A stretch of DNA of 64,000 bases from DASZKW01 sp035552775. GTDB taxonomy: Bacteria > Actinomycetota > Acidimicrobiia > Acidimicrobiales > Palsa-688. The position numbers and the translations under genes are program-made. The notes beneath the pieces are model-generated. The model had not been told where the DNA came from. It ran no database searches and saw only the letters and a program-made list of their open reading frames with translations. Below are positions 26,967-35,043 of this stretch, piece after piece; the stretch's first letter is position 1; each line of letters begins with the position of its first letter. Location: contig DASZKW010000036.1 of NCBI GenBank assembly GCA_035552775.1, positions 62,001-126,000 of the forward strand, given 5' to 3'.

Positions 26967-27668
26967 TCAGTGGGCCTCCTGGGTGGAGAACTGGTAGTAG
27001 AGCACGGTGAGCAGGGCAAAAATGAACGCCTGGATCAGACCGATGAACATGTCGAACAGCTTCCACACGACCGTGAAGATGATGCTGGCCGGGAAAAAGA
27101 GGATCGGGAAGCTGAGCAGCAGCGCGATCATGATGCCGCCGGCAAAAATGTTGCCGAAGAGCCGCAGGGCGAGCGTCAACGGCCTGACTGCCTGCTCGAT
27201 GAAGTGCAGCGGGCTGAAGAAGTCCTTCAGGTGCCGTCCGAGTCCTTTTCGCTTGATACCGGCGGCGTTGGTCACGACGAACACCAAAACGCCGAGGGCG
27301 TAGCACAGGTTGACGTCTGCGCTCGGGGACGGCAAGAAGTCGGTGTTGTGGAAGAGACCGGGAAGTATCTCCACCCAGTCGGCGACCCACACAAGCATGA
27401 AGATGGCCACCCCGAGGGGTACCACGTGGCGGTACTCGGGCCCGAGGCTGTCCTCTACCAGGTCACCGACGCTCCCGACGACGGTCTCCCACGTCAGCTG
27501 GAGCCGTCCGGGTACCCCTGAGGTGAGCTGGCGCCGGACCGCGAATCCGAGAGCGAGCACCACGGCGCCCGCGAGCACGGTGGTCCAGATGGTGTCGAGG
27601 TTGAACCCGCCGCCCTGGACGTGAACACCGACCGGGATGTTGATGGCGAGGACGCCGGCTTCAAACAT
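26967..27668 (-). CDS. atpB: ATP synthase F0 subunit a
   Basis: A 233-residue membrane protein forming the proton half-channels. The essential arginine is in LALRLFGNIFAGG. Five to six hydrophobic segments are visible, and PLGVAIFMLVWVADWVEILP resembles the actinobacterial type. It overlaps the upstream AtpI-like gene by 8 bp, consistent with one operon. The gap to atpE is 68 bp and holds no gene. Confidence 0.96.
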   Translation of the reverse strand: MFEAGVLAINIPVGVHVQGGGFNLDTIWTTVLAGAVVLALGFAVRRQLTSGVPGRLQLTWETVVGSVGDLVEDSLGPEYRHVVPLGVAIFMLVWVADWVEILPGLFHNTDFLPSPSADVNLCYALGVLVFVVTNAAGIKRKGLGRHLKDFFSPLHFIEQAVRPLTLALRLFGNIFAGGIMIALLLSFPILFFPASIIFTVVWKLFDMFIGLIQAFIFALLTVLYYQFSTQEAH

Positions 27669-28077
27669 CGCTCGCGCCGGCCTGCTTGCGTTGGTAGGCC
27701 AGCAGAGCCACGACTGCGTTGAGGAGCAGGAGCGCCTGGAAAGCGACGAGGCCGCCTATCACCCCCCACCCCATGGGACGCACGAACACGAGCAACACCA
27801 CGGCCACCGCGGTGGCTGCGCCCAGGCGCACGAGGGTGGCGCCGGCGAACGGCTTGCGTTCCACCGTGCCCTCGGCGGTCGTGTAACGCAGCGCCGACGC
27901 CTGGAAAAGCCGGTGGTTGCCCACCGCCAGCAGCAGACCGACGACGACACCGGGTGCCACCAGCGGATAGCCGAGCCCGATGGCTGCGGCTATGGCCACC
28001 ACGGCGACGACTACACACGAGCGCAGAGTCCGGCGCACGACGGCGTCGATCTGGGTGAGGGGGAAGTCAGTCAGCAT
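27661..28077 (-). CDS. AtpI-like membrane protein (ATP synthase assembly)
   Basis: The 138-residue protein has four predicted membrane helices (for example CVVVAVVAIAAAIGLGYPLV and LLLLNAVVALLAYQRK). It lies at the head of the ATP synthase operon, overlapping atpB by 8 bp, where AtpI-type proteins sit. AtpI helps c-ring assembly or Mg uptake in other bacteria. Sequence identity to known AtpI cannot be judged by eye, so the name rests on position and topology. Confidence 0.75.
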   Translation of the reverse strand: MLTDFPLTQIDAVVRRTLRSCVVVAVVAIAAAIGLGYPLVAPGVVVGLLLAVGNHRLFQASALRYTTAEGTVERKPFAGATLVRLGAATAVAVVLLVFVRPMGWGVIGGLVAFQALLLLNAVVALLAYQRKQAGASDV

Positions 28078-28116
28078 GCCGGAAGGCGATCCTGGCTCAA
28101 GCGGGGGGCGAGGCGG

Positions 28117-28326
28117 TCAACCCCACCTCTTGAGCTCGGCCCGGGTCACGAACACCCCGACTAGCACTCCGAGGATGAGCCCGATCATGATGAACAGCGG
28201 CGAGGTGCCCAACGCCGAGTCGACTCCCCACCCGACCGCCATGGCGCCTACCAGGCAGATAGCGTTCATCAGGCCCAAGCCGGCGAAGGCCATGATGTTG
28301 GGGCCGGGCTTGTCCACGCTGGTCAC
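28117..28326 (-). CDS. AtpZ/AtpI-type small membrane protein
   Basis: A 69-residue protein with two hydrophobic helices: MAFAGLGLMNAICLVGAMAV and PLFIMIGLILGVLVGVFVTR. The gap between them and the end RAELKRWG match the F0F1-ATPase subunit (AtpZ-like) family. It is the first gene of the ATP synthase operon, 39 bp before the AtpI-like gene. Start ATG or GTG at 28326 is supported by the length of the family. Confidence 0.75.
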   Translation of the reverse strand: MTSVDKPGPNIMAFAGLGLMNAICLVGAMAVGWGVDSALGTSPLFIMIGLILGVLVGVFVTRAELKRWG

Positions 28327-28347
28327 CCACGCGTCTCATAGGCTTTG

Positions 28348-28379
28348 GCACCACCGGCGAATCTACGCACGGGTGGTGC
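28348..28379. terminator. Hairpin between wecA-like gene and the ATP synthase operon
   Basis: GCACCACC (28348-28355) pairs perfectly with GGTGGTGC (28372-28379) across a 16-nt loop. It follows the stop of the leftward wecA-like gene. There is no T-run on the minus strand, so it may be a Rho-aided stop, an attenuator, or only a leader structure of the atp operon. Confidence 0.35.
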
Positions 28380-28392
28380 GGGGTGCAAATTT

Positions 28393-29715
28393 TCACACGA
28401 CGCGATCAGTGGCCCGACGGCCGGCGGTATTGCCACCACCGTCACCGTCGCCACTGCCGTCACCGTCGCCACTGCCGTCACCATTGCCGTTGGCGCTGCC
28501 ACCCCGGCCTATGCTGCCGGCGAACTGGCGACCCCTCGGGGCGAACAGCGTGTACAGGGCAACCCCGAGCGCGGCAATGCCGATCGGTACGAGGATGGTG
28601 TTGCGCCCGGTGAGGGAGGGATAGAGCACAAGGGCCGACAGCAGGGCGGTCCACACCCACAAGATCACCACTGAGCGGGTGTGGCCGTGGCCGAGACGCA
28701 TGAGGCGGTGGTGCAGGTGGTTCTTGTCCGCCCTGGCCGGGTTGGCCCGCCGCCCGGCCCGGCGCACGATGGCGAAGGCGGTGTCGAGCATCGGTATGCC
28801 GAGGATCACGAACGGGATGAAGATCGGGGCGAAGAAGAAGTACGTCTTACCCGAGAAGGTGTTGTTGGTCTGCCCCACGACCGAGACGGTGGACGCGGCC
28901 ATGAGCAGGCCGAGCAGCATGGCGCCCGCATCGCCCATGAATATCCGCGCCCGGTGAGGGAAGTTGTGCGGCAGGAACCCGACACACAGCCCGAGAACCA
29001 CGATGGCCAGCAGGGGGCCGAAGGGCGCCGGCGCATCGCTGACGTTCCCGTTGGCCACCAACTCGTGGGAGTACAGGAAGAAGGTGAGCGCGGCTATGCC
29101 GACGATGCCCGCGGCCAGGCCGTCGAGGCCGTCGATGAGGTTGACGGCATTGGCCATCCCCACCACCCACACCACGGTGAGCAGAGGTGCCATCGCCGAC
29201 GACAGTGACAGCGTCGTTCCCACCAGGGGCACGCGGAAGAACAACATGGTGAGACCGCCGAGGTAAAGGACGGTGCCGGCGAGCACCTGCCCGGAAAGCT
29301 TCGCGGGCGGTGACATCTCCCTCAGGTCGTCGGCCATCCCCACCGCGAAGATCACCGCCGCCCCGACCACCAGGCCGAGCGGCTCGGAGTCGGCGCGGAA
29401 CACCCCCCGGAAGGCCTGCAACTGCGAAGCGACGGCCATGGCGGCCAGCAGCCCCACGAACATGGCCGCGCCGCCCACGGTAGGCGTCGGCTCCTCGTGC
29501 ACCCGGCGATCGTCGGGAAGCACGATGATGGAGAAGCGCACGGCGAGGCGACGCACCACGAAGGTGGTCAACAATGTCACGAGGGCGGCGACCCCGCCGA
29601 CGATCAGGTAGTCGCTGTACTCGCTTATGCGATCGCCCCCACGGTGGCCAGCAGAGCGCTGCTCACGGATACGGGGTGAACTTGGAGCACAAGGTGGCCA
29701 CCTCGTCTCGGACAC
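28393..29715 (-). CDS. wecA: Polyprenyl-phosphate GlcNAc/sugar-1-phosphate transferase (WecA/MraY family)
   Basis: A roughly 440-residue membrane enzyme that moves a sugar-1-phosphate from a UDP-sugar to undecaprenyl/decaprenyl phosphate. It has GMADDLREMSPPAKLSGQVL, NAVNLIDGLDGLAAGI, MGDAGAMLLGL and the HLHHRLMRLGHGH motif of the WecA/TagO branch. It has about 11 helices. In mycobacteria the same place holds rfe (wecA), which begins arabinogalactan synthesis. The start is uncertain: GTG 29715 overlaps the end of glyA, and no ATG/GTG lies nearer the first helix. The C-terminal tail is a Gly/Asp/Asn/Ser repeat encoded by a 15-18-bp minisatellite. Confidence 0.9.
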   Translation of the reverse strand: MSETRWPPCAPSSPRIREQRSAGHRGGDRISEYSDYLIVGGVAALVTLLTTFVVRRLAVRFSIIVLPDDRRVHEEPTPTVGGAAMFVGLLAAMAVASQLQAFRGVFRADSEPLGLVVGAAVIFAVGMADDLREMSPPAKLSGQVLAGTVLYLGGLTMLFFRVPLVGTTLSLSSAMAPLLTVVWVVGMANAVNLIDGLDGLAAGIVGIAALTFFLYSHELVANGNVSDAPAPFGPLLAIVVLGLCVGFLPHNFPHRARIFMGDAGAMLLGLLMAASTVSVVGQTNNTFSGKTYFFFAPIFIPFVILGIPMLDTAFAIVRRAGRRANPARADKNHLHHRLMRLGHGHTRSVVILWVWTALLSALVLYPSLTGRNTILVPIGIAALGVALYTLFAPRGRQFAGSIGRGGSANGNGDGSGDGDGSGDGDGGGNTAGRRATDRVV

Positions 29716-30892
29716 TGTCCAGCTCGCCCTCGTCGCCGGTGGCGCGCAGCACCCGCCCGATGAGGCGGGCGATCTCGGCCATCTCGGGCTCGCGCATGCC
29801 GGCGGTGGTCACTGCCGGCGTCCCTATCCGCACCCCGCTCGTCACGAAAGGCGAGCGGGGATCACCCGGGATCTGGTTCTTATTGAGGGTGATGCCCGCC
29901 CGGTCGAGGGTCGTCTGGGCGACCTTGCCGGTGAGGTCGGCGTCGAAGGTGCGCAGGTCCACGAGCATGAGGTGGTTGTCGGTGCCGCCCGACACGATAC
30001 GAAAGCCCTCGGCGGCCAGCCCCTCGGCCAGAGCCGAGGCGTTGGCGACGATCTGGGCGGCGTACTGCTTGAACTCCGGCTGGGAGGCCTCCCAGAACGC
30101 CACCGCCTTGGCCGCGATCACGTGCTCGAGGGGACCGCCTTGCAAACCGGGAAAGACCGCCTTGTCGATGGCGCCTGCCAGGTCGCCCCGGGCGAGGATG
30201 CACCCGCCGCGCGGCCCCCGCAGCGTCTTGTGGGTGGTGAAGGTGACCACGTCGGCGATCCCCACCGGGTTGGGGTGCATCCCGCCGGCGATGAGCCCAG
30301 CCACGTGGGCCGCGTCGAAAACGAACAGCGCCCCCACCGAATCGGCGATACGCCGGATCGGCTCGGGCTCGATGACCCGGGAGTACGCGGTCGCCCCGGC
30401 CACGATCATCTTGGGCCTGTGGACCTCGGCCAGATCCGCGAGTTGCCCGAGGTCCATGCGCTCGTCACCGGCGGTCAAGCCGTAGGACACGAAGCGGTAT
30501 ATCTGCCCACTGAAATTGACCGGTGACCCGTGGGTGAGATGGCCGCCCTGGTCCAGGCTGAGCCCGAGGACAGTGTCGCCCGGTTCGAGCAGCGCCATGT
30601 ACACGGCCATGTTGGCATTGGCCCCCGAGTGGGGCTGGACGTTGGCGTGCTCGGCCCCGAACAAGGCGCACGCCCGCCGTCGAGCCAGGTCCTCGGACTC
30701 GTCGACCACACGGTTGCCGCCGTAGTAGCGCTTCCCCGGGTAACCCTCTGAATACTTGTTGGTCAGCACCGAGCCCGTCGCCGCCATGACGGCGCGGGAG
30801 GTGAAGTTCTCTGAGGCGATGAGCTGAAGCGTCGTGTTCTGACGCTCCCTCTCCCGCTCGATGATGCCGAACAGCTCGGGGTCGTCGCTCAC
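29663..30892 (-). CDS. glyA: Serine hydroxymethyltransferase
   Basis: GlyA converts serine and tetrahydrofolate to glycine and methylene-THF. The 409-residue protein has LIASENFTS, NVQPHSGANANMAVYMALL, and the PLP lysine in TFTTHKTLRGPRGG near residue 226. It lies between sua5 and the wecA-like gene, a place where mycobacteria lack it. It starts 6 bp after the sua5 stop, so it belongs to the long leftward operon from prfA. Confidence 0.97.
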   Translation of the reverse strand: MSDDPELFGIIERERERQNTTLQLIASENFTSRAVMAATGSVLTNKYSEGYPGKRYYGGNRVVDESEDLARRRACALFGAEHANVQPHSGANANMAVYMALLEPGDTVLGLSLDQGGHLTHGSPVNFSGQIYRFVSYGLTAGDERMDLGQLADLAEVHRPKMIVAGATAYSRVIEPEPIRRIADSVGALFVFDAAHVAGLIAGGMHPNPVGIADVVTFTTHKTLRGPRGGCILARGDLAGAIDKAVFPGLQGGPLEHVIAAKAVAFWEASQPEFKQYAAQIVANASALAEGLAAEGFRIVSGGTDNHLMLVDLRTFDADLTGKVAQTTLDRAGITLNKNQIPGDPRSPFVTSGVRIGTPAVTTAGMREPEMAEIARLIGRVLRATGDEGELDSVRDEVATLCSKFTPYP

Positions 30893-30898
30893 GTGGGG

Positions 30899-31543
30899 TC
30901 AGTCTATTGCCGGCGACCGGCCGTCGGCGGCAGCCAGCACGTCCGCCCACGTCAACGCCCCCTCCCGCAACAGGCGGGGCTTGTCCCCGGTGGCGTCGAC
31001 GACGGTCGACGGTGGGTTGTTGCAGACGCCGGCGTCGAGGACCAGCTCCACCAGAGCGCCGAACGCGTCGACCAGGTCGCATGCCGTGGTCAGCGGCGCG
31101 TCGCCGTGGCGGTTGGCGCTGGTGGTAGCCACGGGGCCGAGGACCTCGCAGATGGCGAGGGGCACCGGGTGGTCGGGGCAGCGGATCCCCACCGTGGCGT
31201 CGTCCTCCCCCAGATCTGCGGCCAGGTCGGGGCGGCGGGGCAACACCAGGGTCAGGGGACCGGGCCAGTAACGCGCCATCAGGCGCCGGGCCACCTCTGG
31301 CACCGCCACGGTGAGCTCGGCGGCCTGGGTCTCGTTGGCGACCAGAACCGGCAGTTCGATGTTGCGGGGCCGACCCTTGGCCCGGAACAACCGGTCGGTG
31401 GCCCCACTGCGGAACGGGTCAGCGGCCAGCCCGTAGACGGTGTCTGTGGGGACTCCGACGATATCCCCTCCGCTCAGGGCCTCCACCGCGGCGGAGATGG
31501 CCGCGGCGGGCGGAGGATCACCGGATGCGGGGACGATGGCCAC
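30899..31543 (-). CDS. L-threonylcarbamoyladenylate synthase (Sua5/YrdC/YciO family)
   Basis: The enzyme makes threonylcarbamoyl-AMP for the t6A37 modification of tRNAs reading ANN codons. The 214-residue protein is a single YrdC domain: VEALSGGDIVGVPTDTVYGL, LFRAKGRPRNIELPVLVAN, YWPGPLTLVLPRR, TVGIRCPDHPV and ATTSANRHG. No Sua5 C-terminal domain is present. GTG 31543 is chosen since the frame from 31717 would overlap prmC without homology. It starts 10 bp after the prmC stop. Confidence 0.93.
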   Translation of the reverse strand: MAIVPASGDPPPAAAISAAVEALSGGDIVGVPTDTVYGLAADPFRSGATDRLFRAKGRPRNIELPVLVANETQAAELTVAVPEVARRLMARYWPGPLTLVLPRRPDLAADLGEDDATVGIRCPDHPVPLAICEVLGPVATTSANRHGDAPLTTACDLVDAFGALVELVLDAGVCNNPPSTVVDATGDKPRLLREGALTWADVLAAADGRSPAID

Positions 31544-31553
31544 CCTCGCAACG

Positions 31554-32417
31554 CTAGTAATTTTCGGCCAGCAGCACCCGGTCACGCCCTGCCAGGTCGT
31601 GGTGCACGACCACGTGGCGGAATCCGGCCGTCCGGGCCAGCGCCCGCGCCGTGCCAGCCTGGTGGGGCGCGATCTCGACGACGAGTGCCCCCCCCGGAGC
31701 GAGCCATCCCGGTGCACCTTCGATTACCCGCTCGATGGCCTCCAGACCCGTCGGCCCCCCCTCGAGGGCCTGGCGCGGCTCCCAACCGGCTACCACCGCG
31801 TCCAGGTTGCCCATTTCCCCTGCCGATATATAGGGGGGATTGCTGACCGCGACGTCGACCGTGCCGGCGAGCTCGGACGGCAGAGCCGACCACCACGAGC
31901 CGTGGACCAGGTGCACGCCGGCGGCGGCGCGCCCTGCTGTTCCCGCCAGATTGGCCGTCGCCACCGCCAGCGCCTCCTCCGACACGTCCGTCGCCCAGAC
32001 GGCGGTCCCGGGCCGTTCGACGGCCACGGAAATGGCGATCGCCCCCGATCCCGTCCCCAGGTCGACCACGGTCGGGCTACCTGGCGCGCGGCGGTCGAGC
32101 GCGCCCAGGGCGACGCTCACCACCTGCTCGGTCTCCGGGCGGGGTATCAGCACCCGGCGGTCGACGAACAGGTCGAGGCCCCTGAAGCCCCACCGGCCGA
32201 GGACGTACTGCAAGGGCTCACCTGCGGCCCGACGTTCGACCATGGACTCGAAGTAGCGGTCGGCGCGCGTCGTGACCACCTCATCGAGGGCGAATGGCCA
32301 ATCTGCGACGGCGGACTCCTCCACCAGGCGCCGCGACTCGAGCTCGGACCCGAGCCGGCGTGCGGCCTCGCTGTATTTCCGGCGCCAGGTGACGACGTAG
32401 GTTTTCTGCGAAGGCAT
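31554..32417 (-). CDS. prmC: Peptide chain release factor N5-glutamine methyltransferase
   Basis: PrmC methylates the Gln of the GGQ motif in RF1 and RF2. The 287-residue protein has an N-terminal helical domain (to about 75) with LQYVLGRWGFRGLDL, then VLIPRPETEQVV, a SAM site VVDLGTGSGAIAIS and the catalytic NPPYI in VAVSNPPYISAGE. ATG 32417 overlaps the prfA stop (TGATG), so enzyme and substrate are translated together, an arrangement that is widely conserved. Confidence 0.97.
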   Translation of the reverse strand: MPSQKTYVVTWRRKYSEAARRLGSELESRRLVEESAVADWPFALDEVVTTRADRYFESMVERRAAGEPLQYVLGRWGFRGLDLFVDRRVLIPRPETEQVVSVALGALDRRAPGSPTVVDLGTGSGAIAISVAVERPGTAVWATDVSEEALAVATANLAGTAGRAAAGVHLVHGSWWSALPSELAGTVDVAVSNPPYISAGEMGNLDAVVAGWEPRQALEGGPTGLEAIERVIEGAPGWLAPGGALVVEIAPHQAGTARALARTAGFRHVVVHHDLAGRDRVLLAENY

Positions 32418-33475
32418 CAACCGGCGAGCAGGCGGGTCCGCTCATCGGCCATCAGGGCCTCGACGATCTCGTCGAGATCCCCGAGCAGCACCTTGTCCAG
32501 CCTGTATATGGTGAGTCCGATCCGGTGGTCGGTAACCCGGTTCTCCTTGTAGTTGTAGGTCCTGATCTTCTCCGAGCGACCTCCGCCGCCGACCTGGCTG
32601 CGTCGGGCCTCGCTCAGCTCGGAGGCCTGACGGTCCTGCTCCGCCTTGAGCAGCCGGGCCCGCAGCACCACCATGGCCTTCGCCCGGTTCTGGATCTGGC
32701 TCTTCTCGTCCTGCATGGCCACGACGATCCCCGTGGGCAGGTGGGTCACCCGCACCGCCGAGTCGGTCGTGTTGACCGACTGACCACCGGGACCGGTCGA
32801 GCGGTAGACGTCCACCTTCAGGTCGCGGTCCTCGATGTGGACGTCGAGTTCCTCCGCCTCGGGCAGGACCGTGACCGTCGCCGAGGACGTGTGGATCCGG
32901 CCTTGGGCCTCGGTGACCGGCACCCGCTGCACCCGGTGGGGCCCTCCTTCATGCTTCAGGCGGACCCAGGCATCCTCGCCCTTCAACAAGAACGTCACCT
33001 CGTTGAGACCCCCCATGTCCGAAGGGTCGGATGTGATGGTCTCCACGTGCCATCCCCGCCGCTCGGCGTAGCGGGCGTACATGTCGTGGAGGTTCTTGGC
33101 GAACAAGTTGGCCTCCTCGCCGCCCTCGGCGCCGCGGATCTCGAGGATGACATTCTTGCCCTCGTTGGGATCCTTGGGCAGCAGCATCACATTCAGCCGT
33201 TCCTCGATCTCGGCCATGCGCGCGTTGGCGTGTTCCAACTCGTCTCGAAGCATGTCGCGATCGTCACCCGCGGCGTCCCCGAGCATCTCCTGGGCCGCCT
33301 GGCGGTCCCCCGCGGCCTCCTGATATGACCGCCACGCGGCGACTATGGGTTCGAGCTGCTTGTGCCGGCGGGAGACGTCCCGCATCCGGCGCTGATCGCT
33401 GAGGACCGCAGAGTCGGCCAGCTGAGCGAGCACCGCCTCGTACTCCTCCTCCAGACCACCCAGACGCTCCAACAC
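32417..33475 (-). CDS. prfA: Peptide chain release factor 1
   Basis: RF1 ends translation at UAA and UAG. The 352-residue protein has the codon-recognition loop HRVQRVPVTEAQGRIHTS (P-V-T type, RF1 not RF2) and GPGGQSVNTTDSAVRVTH with GGQ near residue 229. The start GTG 33475 begins VLERLGGLEEEYEAVLAQLA, the correct RF1 N-terminus. A longer frame to 33709 reads through the tandem repeats and is rejected. rpmE, its usual upstream neighbour, is separated by an inserted segment. Confidence 0.97.
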   Translation of the reverse strand: MLERLGGLEEEYEAVLAQLADSAVLSDQRRMRDVSRRHKQLEPIVAAWRSYQEAAGDRQAAQEMLGDAAGDDRDMLRDELEHANARMAEIEERLNVMLLPKDPNEGKNVILEIRGAEGGEEANLFAKNLHDMYARYAERRGWHVETITSDPSDMGGLNEVTFLLKGEDAWVRLKHEGGPHRVQRVPVTEAQGRIHTSSATVTVLPEAEELDVHIEDRDLKVDVYRSTGPGGQSVNTTDSAVRVTHLPTGIVVAMQDEKSQIQNRAKAMVVLRARLLKAEQDRQASELSEARRSQVGGGGRSEKIRTYNYKENRVTDHRIGLTIYRLDKVLLGDLDEIVEALMADERTRLLAG

Positions 33476-33489
33476 GGTGAGCCCAGCGT

Positions 33490-33605
33490 ACCGGGACGCC
33501 CGTAGCCGTCTTCCCGGAACGCCCGTAGCCGTCTTCCCGGAACGCCAGTCCCTTCCCGGAACGCCAGTCCCTTCCTGGAACGCCAGGTCCCTTCCCGGAA
33601 CGGTT
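33490..33605. repeat. Tandem repeat before prfA, 19-bp unit
   Basis: About five imperfect units of TTCCCGGAACGCCAGTCCC run head to tail in the gap between the divergent prfA and DUF559 genes; the first ones carry CGTAGCCGTC. They occupy the promoter region of prfA. No gene is evident in it. Number of copies may vary between strains. Confidence 0.7.
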
Positions 33606-33693
33606 ACAGCCCCTTCTCTTCCCCTTCTCTTCCCCCAACGGTTGGGATGGGATCTGGCGTGCGATACGGGTACACCTCGATCGCCACTTCGCC

Positions 33694-33713
33694 TATCATA
33701 TCTTTCCATGATA
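33694..33713 (+). promoter_or_regulatory. Leaderless promoter and inverted repeat at the DUF559 gene start
   Basis: TATCAT (33694-33699) is 8 nt before ATG 33708 and reads as a -10 box. The same bases form an inverted repeat with ATGATA (33708-33713), which includes the start codon. This AT-rich stretch stands out from the GC-rich surroundings. Autorepression by the encoded protein's N-terminal domain is possible but unproven. Confidence 0.45.
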
Positions 33714-34625
33714 TCTCGATCATGGGCTGAAGTGGCATCCGCTCAGCACGGGACGATCACCGGCCGGCAGCTGAGCGCCGCCGGCGTCGGGCCTTATCGC
33801 CGCGCCGTGCTGGTAGAGCGGGGCCTACTGGTGCACTCCGCACGAGACCTTTTCTCCCTCCCCGGCGCTGAGCCGGCCTGGCCGCACCTCCTGTGGCGAG
33901 CGCTGCTGCTCGCCGGCGGCCAGGCCGTCGCTTCGCACCGATCCGCAGCCGCCCTGTGGAATCTCGACGGCGTGTCGCCGGGTGCAATAGACGTCATCTC
34001 GCTCGACGGCCGGCGCTCCTCCCGCATTGCTACACACCGACCTAGCGGGATCAGCGAAGCCGACGTGGTCCGCCACCGGGGCTTTCCGCTCACCACGGTG
34101 GGACGCACCCTCACCGACCTGGGCCAGCTCACCGACGACGACACGTTGGAGCGGTCCATGGAGTGCGGGCTGCGCCGCGGCGACGTCGGAGTCGACGAGT
34201 TGCGCGACCGAGCCGCTCGGGCGGGGCGGGGCCAAACAGGCCCTGCGGCATTGCGACGCGTCCTCGACCGCCGACCAGCCGGGGCCGTACCCACGGAAAG
34301 CGATGCCGAGACCCTTTTCCTGCAAGTAGCGCGCCGGGCAGGGTTCCCTACACCGGATCGTCAGTACACACTCCTTGTCGGAGGTAAGCGAATACGGCTT
34401 GACTTCGCCTGGCCCTCCATCCGGCTCGCCGTCGAGATCGACGGTGCCGCGACCCATGCCAACGCCGATGCCCTCGGACGCGACCTTCGCCGGCAGAACG
34501 TGTTGGTACTGGGTTGGCTCGTCCAGCGATTTACCTGGGAGGACGTTGCCCGCTACCCGGCGGACGTGGTCGACGCTCTCGGCAAAGCCTGGGGCTACGC
34601 CACCTTGCGGTTGGCTTCCCATTGA
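33708..34625 (+). CDS. DUF559-type PD-(D/E)XK nuclease-fold protein with AbiEi-like N-terminus
   Basis: A 305-residue protein. Residues 1-60 resemble a winged-helix of the AbiEi antitoxin N-terminal type (GTITGRQLSAAGVGPYRRAV, then LVERGLLV). The C-terminus is DUF559, a Vsr-like endonuclease fold: GGKRIRLDFAWPSIRLAVEI near 228-247, then DGAATHANADALGRDLRRQN with a final LVQRFTWEDV. The D and E/x motifs of PD-(D/E)XK are visible. Such genes are numerous and variable in Actinobacteria; function is unknown. It is the only rightward gene within a long leftward operon region and is surrounded by repeats, suggesting insertion. Confidence 0.8.
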   Translation: MISRSWAEVASAQHGTITGRQLSAAGVGPYRRAVLVERGLLVHSARDLFSLPGAEPAWPHLLWRALLLAGGQAVASHRSAAALWNLDGVSPGAIDVISLDGRRSSRIATHRPSGISEADVVRHRGFPLTTVGRTLTDLGQLTDDDTLERSMECGLRRGDVGVDELRDRAARAGRGQTGPAALRRVLDRRPAGAVPTESDAETLFLQVARRAGFPTPDRQYTLLVGGKRIRLDFAWPSIRLAVEIDGAATHANADALGRDLRRQNVLVLGWLVQRFTWEDVARYPADVVDALGKAWGYATLRLASH

Positions 34626-34774
34626 GCGGGGCGGGGGGGCGGCCGGCGGGGCGGCGGCCGGCGGGGGGGCGGCCGGCGGGGGGTCGGCCGGCGGGGGGTC
34701 GGCCGGCGGGGGGTCGGCCGGCGGGGGGTCGGCCGGCGGGGGGGCGGCCGGCGGCCGGCGGCCGGCGGCCGGCG
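34626..34774. repeat. GC-only minisatellite, 15-bp unit
   Basis: Head-to-tail copies of GGCCGGCGGGGGGTC and close variants start right after the DUF559 stop and end as GGC-CGGC triplets. G-runs of 5-7 on the plus strand could form G-quadruplexes in the 3' end of the DUF559 transcript. All six frames give only Gly/Pro/Arg/Ala repeats, so it is not a gene. Confidence 0.85.
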
Positions 34775-34784
34775 ATTTCTTGCA

Positions 34785-34828
34785 CAAATCGACATCAAAT
34801 CAACCGGAAGACGTTTACTTGTCGACTT
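34785..34828. repeat. Hairpin repeat, copy A (17 bp identical to the 56,987 copy)
   Basis: CAAATCGACATCAAATC at 34785-34801 is identical to 56987-57003, and the preceding TTTCT-GC is also shared. TCGACA (34789-34794) pairs with TGTCGA (34820-34825), with A-T pairs further out. Both copies directly follow very GC-rich tandem repeats at a gene 3' end. It is AT-richer than its surroundings. Possibly a degenerate mobile or structured-RNA element. Confidence 0.6.
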
Positions 34829-35043
34829 AGGTATGCCCTGGCACATCTAAATGAGCAACAAATACCCGTACCCGCGAAATGGTGTCTAGTTATCCGAAAT
34901 ATCGATGGCGGGAACAGCGAACTCGAGCACCGAACCCACGACGGGAGCGCTGGAACCACCGACAGGAACACCGAAGCGCCCTGCGACAGCGTGGTCGGTG
35001 GACCAGAACAACCACCAACCCCCACCGGGTCCAGCAAGGCGCC
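34829..35043. other. Intergenic stretch without a recognisable gene
   Basis: With the minisatellite and hairpin this completes a 418-bp gap between convergent genes. The base composition is unusually low in GC, with segments such as ACATCTAAATGAGCAACAAA. Short frames exist but none has a ribosome site or a recognisable product. It may be remnant DNA of an earlier insertion. Confidence 0.5.

Noticed and set aside
32408..32423. Fifth copy of the 35-bp repeat (GCATCAACCGG)
   Set aside because: Only the first 11 bases match, and they are the coding overlap of the prfA stop and prmC start; the TAGTTTTTT core is missing.
33476..33709. 78-residue N-terminal extension of RF1
   Set aside because: It translates the 19-bp tandem repeats; RF1 homology starts at GTG 33475.
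34626..34774. Possible CRISPR-like array or Gly/Pro-rich gene
   Set aside because: Units are only 15 bp and have no unique spacers; all frames are monotonous repeats. It is a minisatellite.
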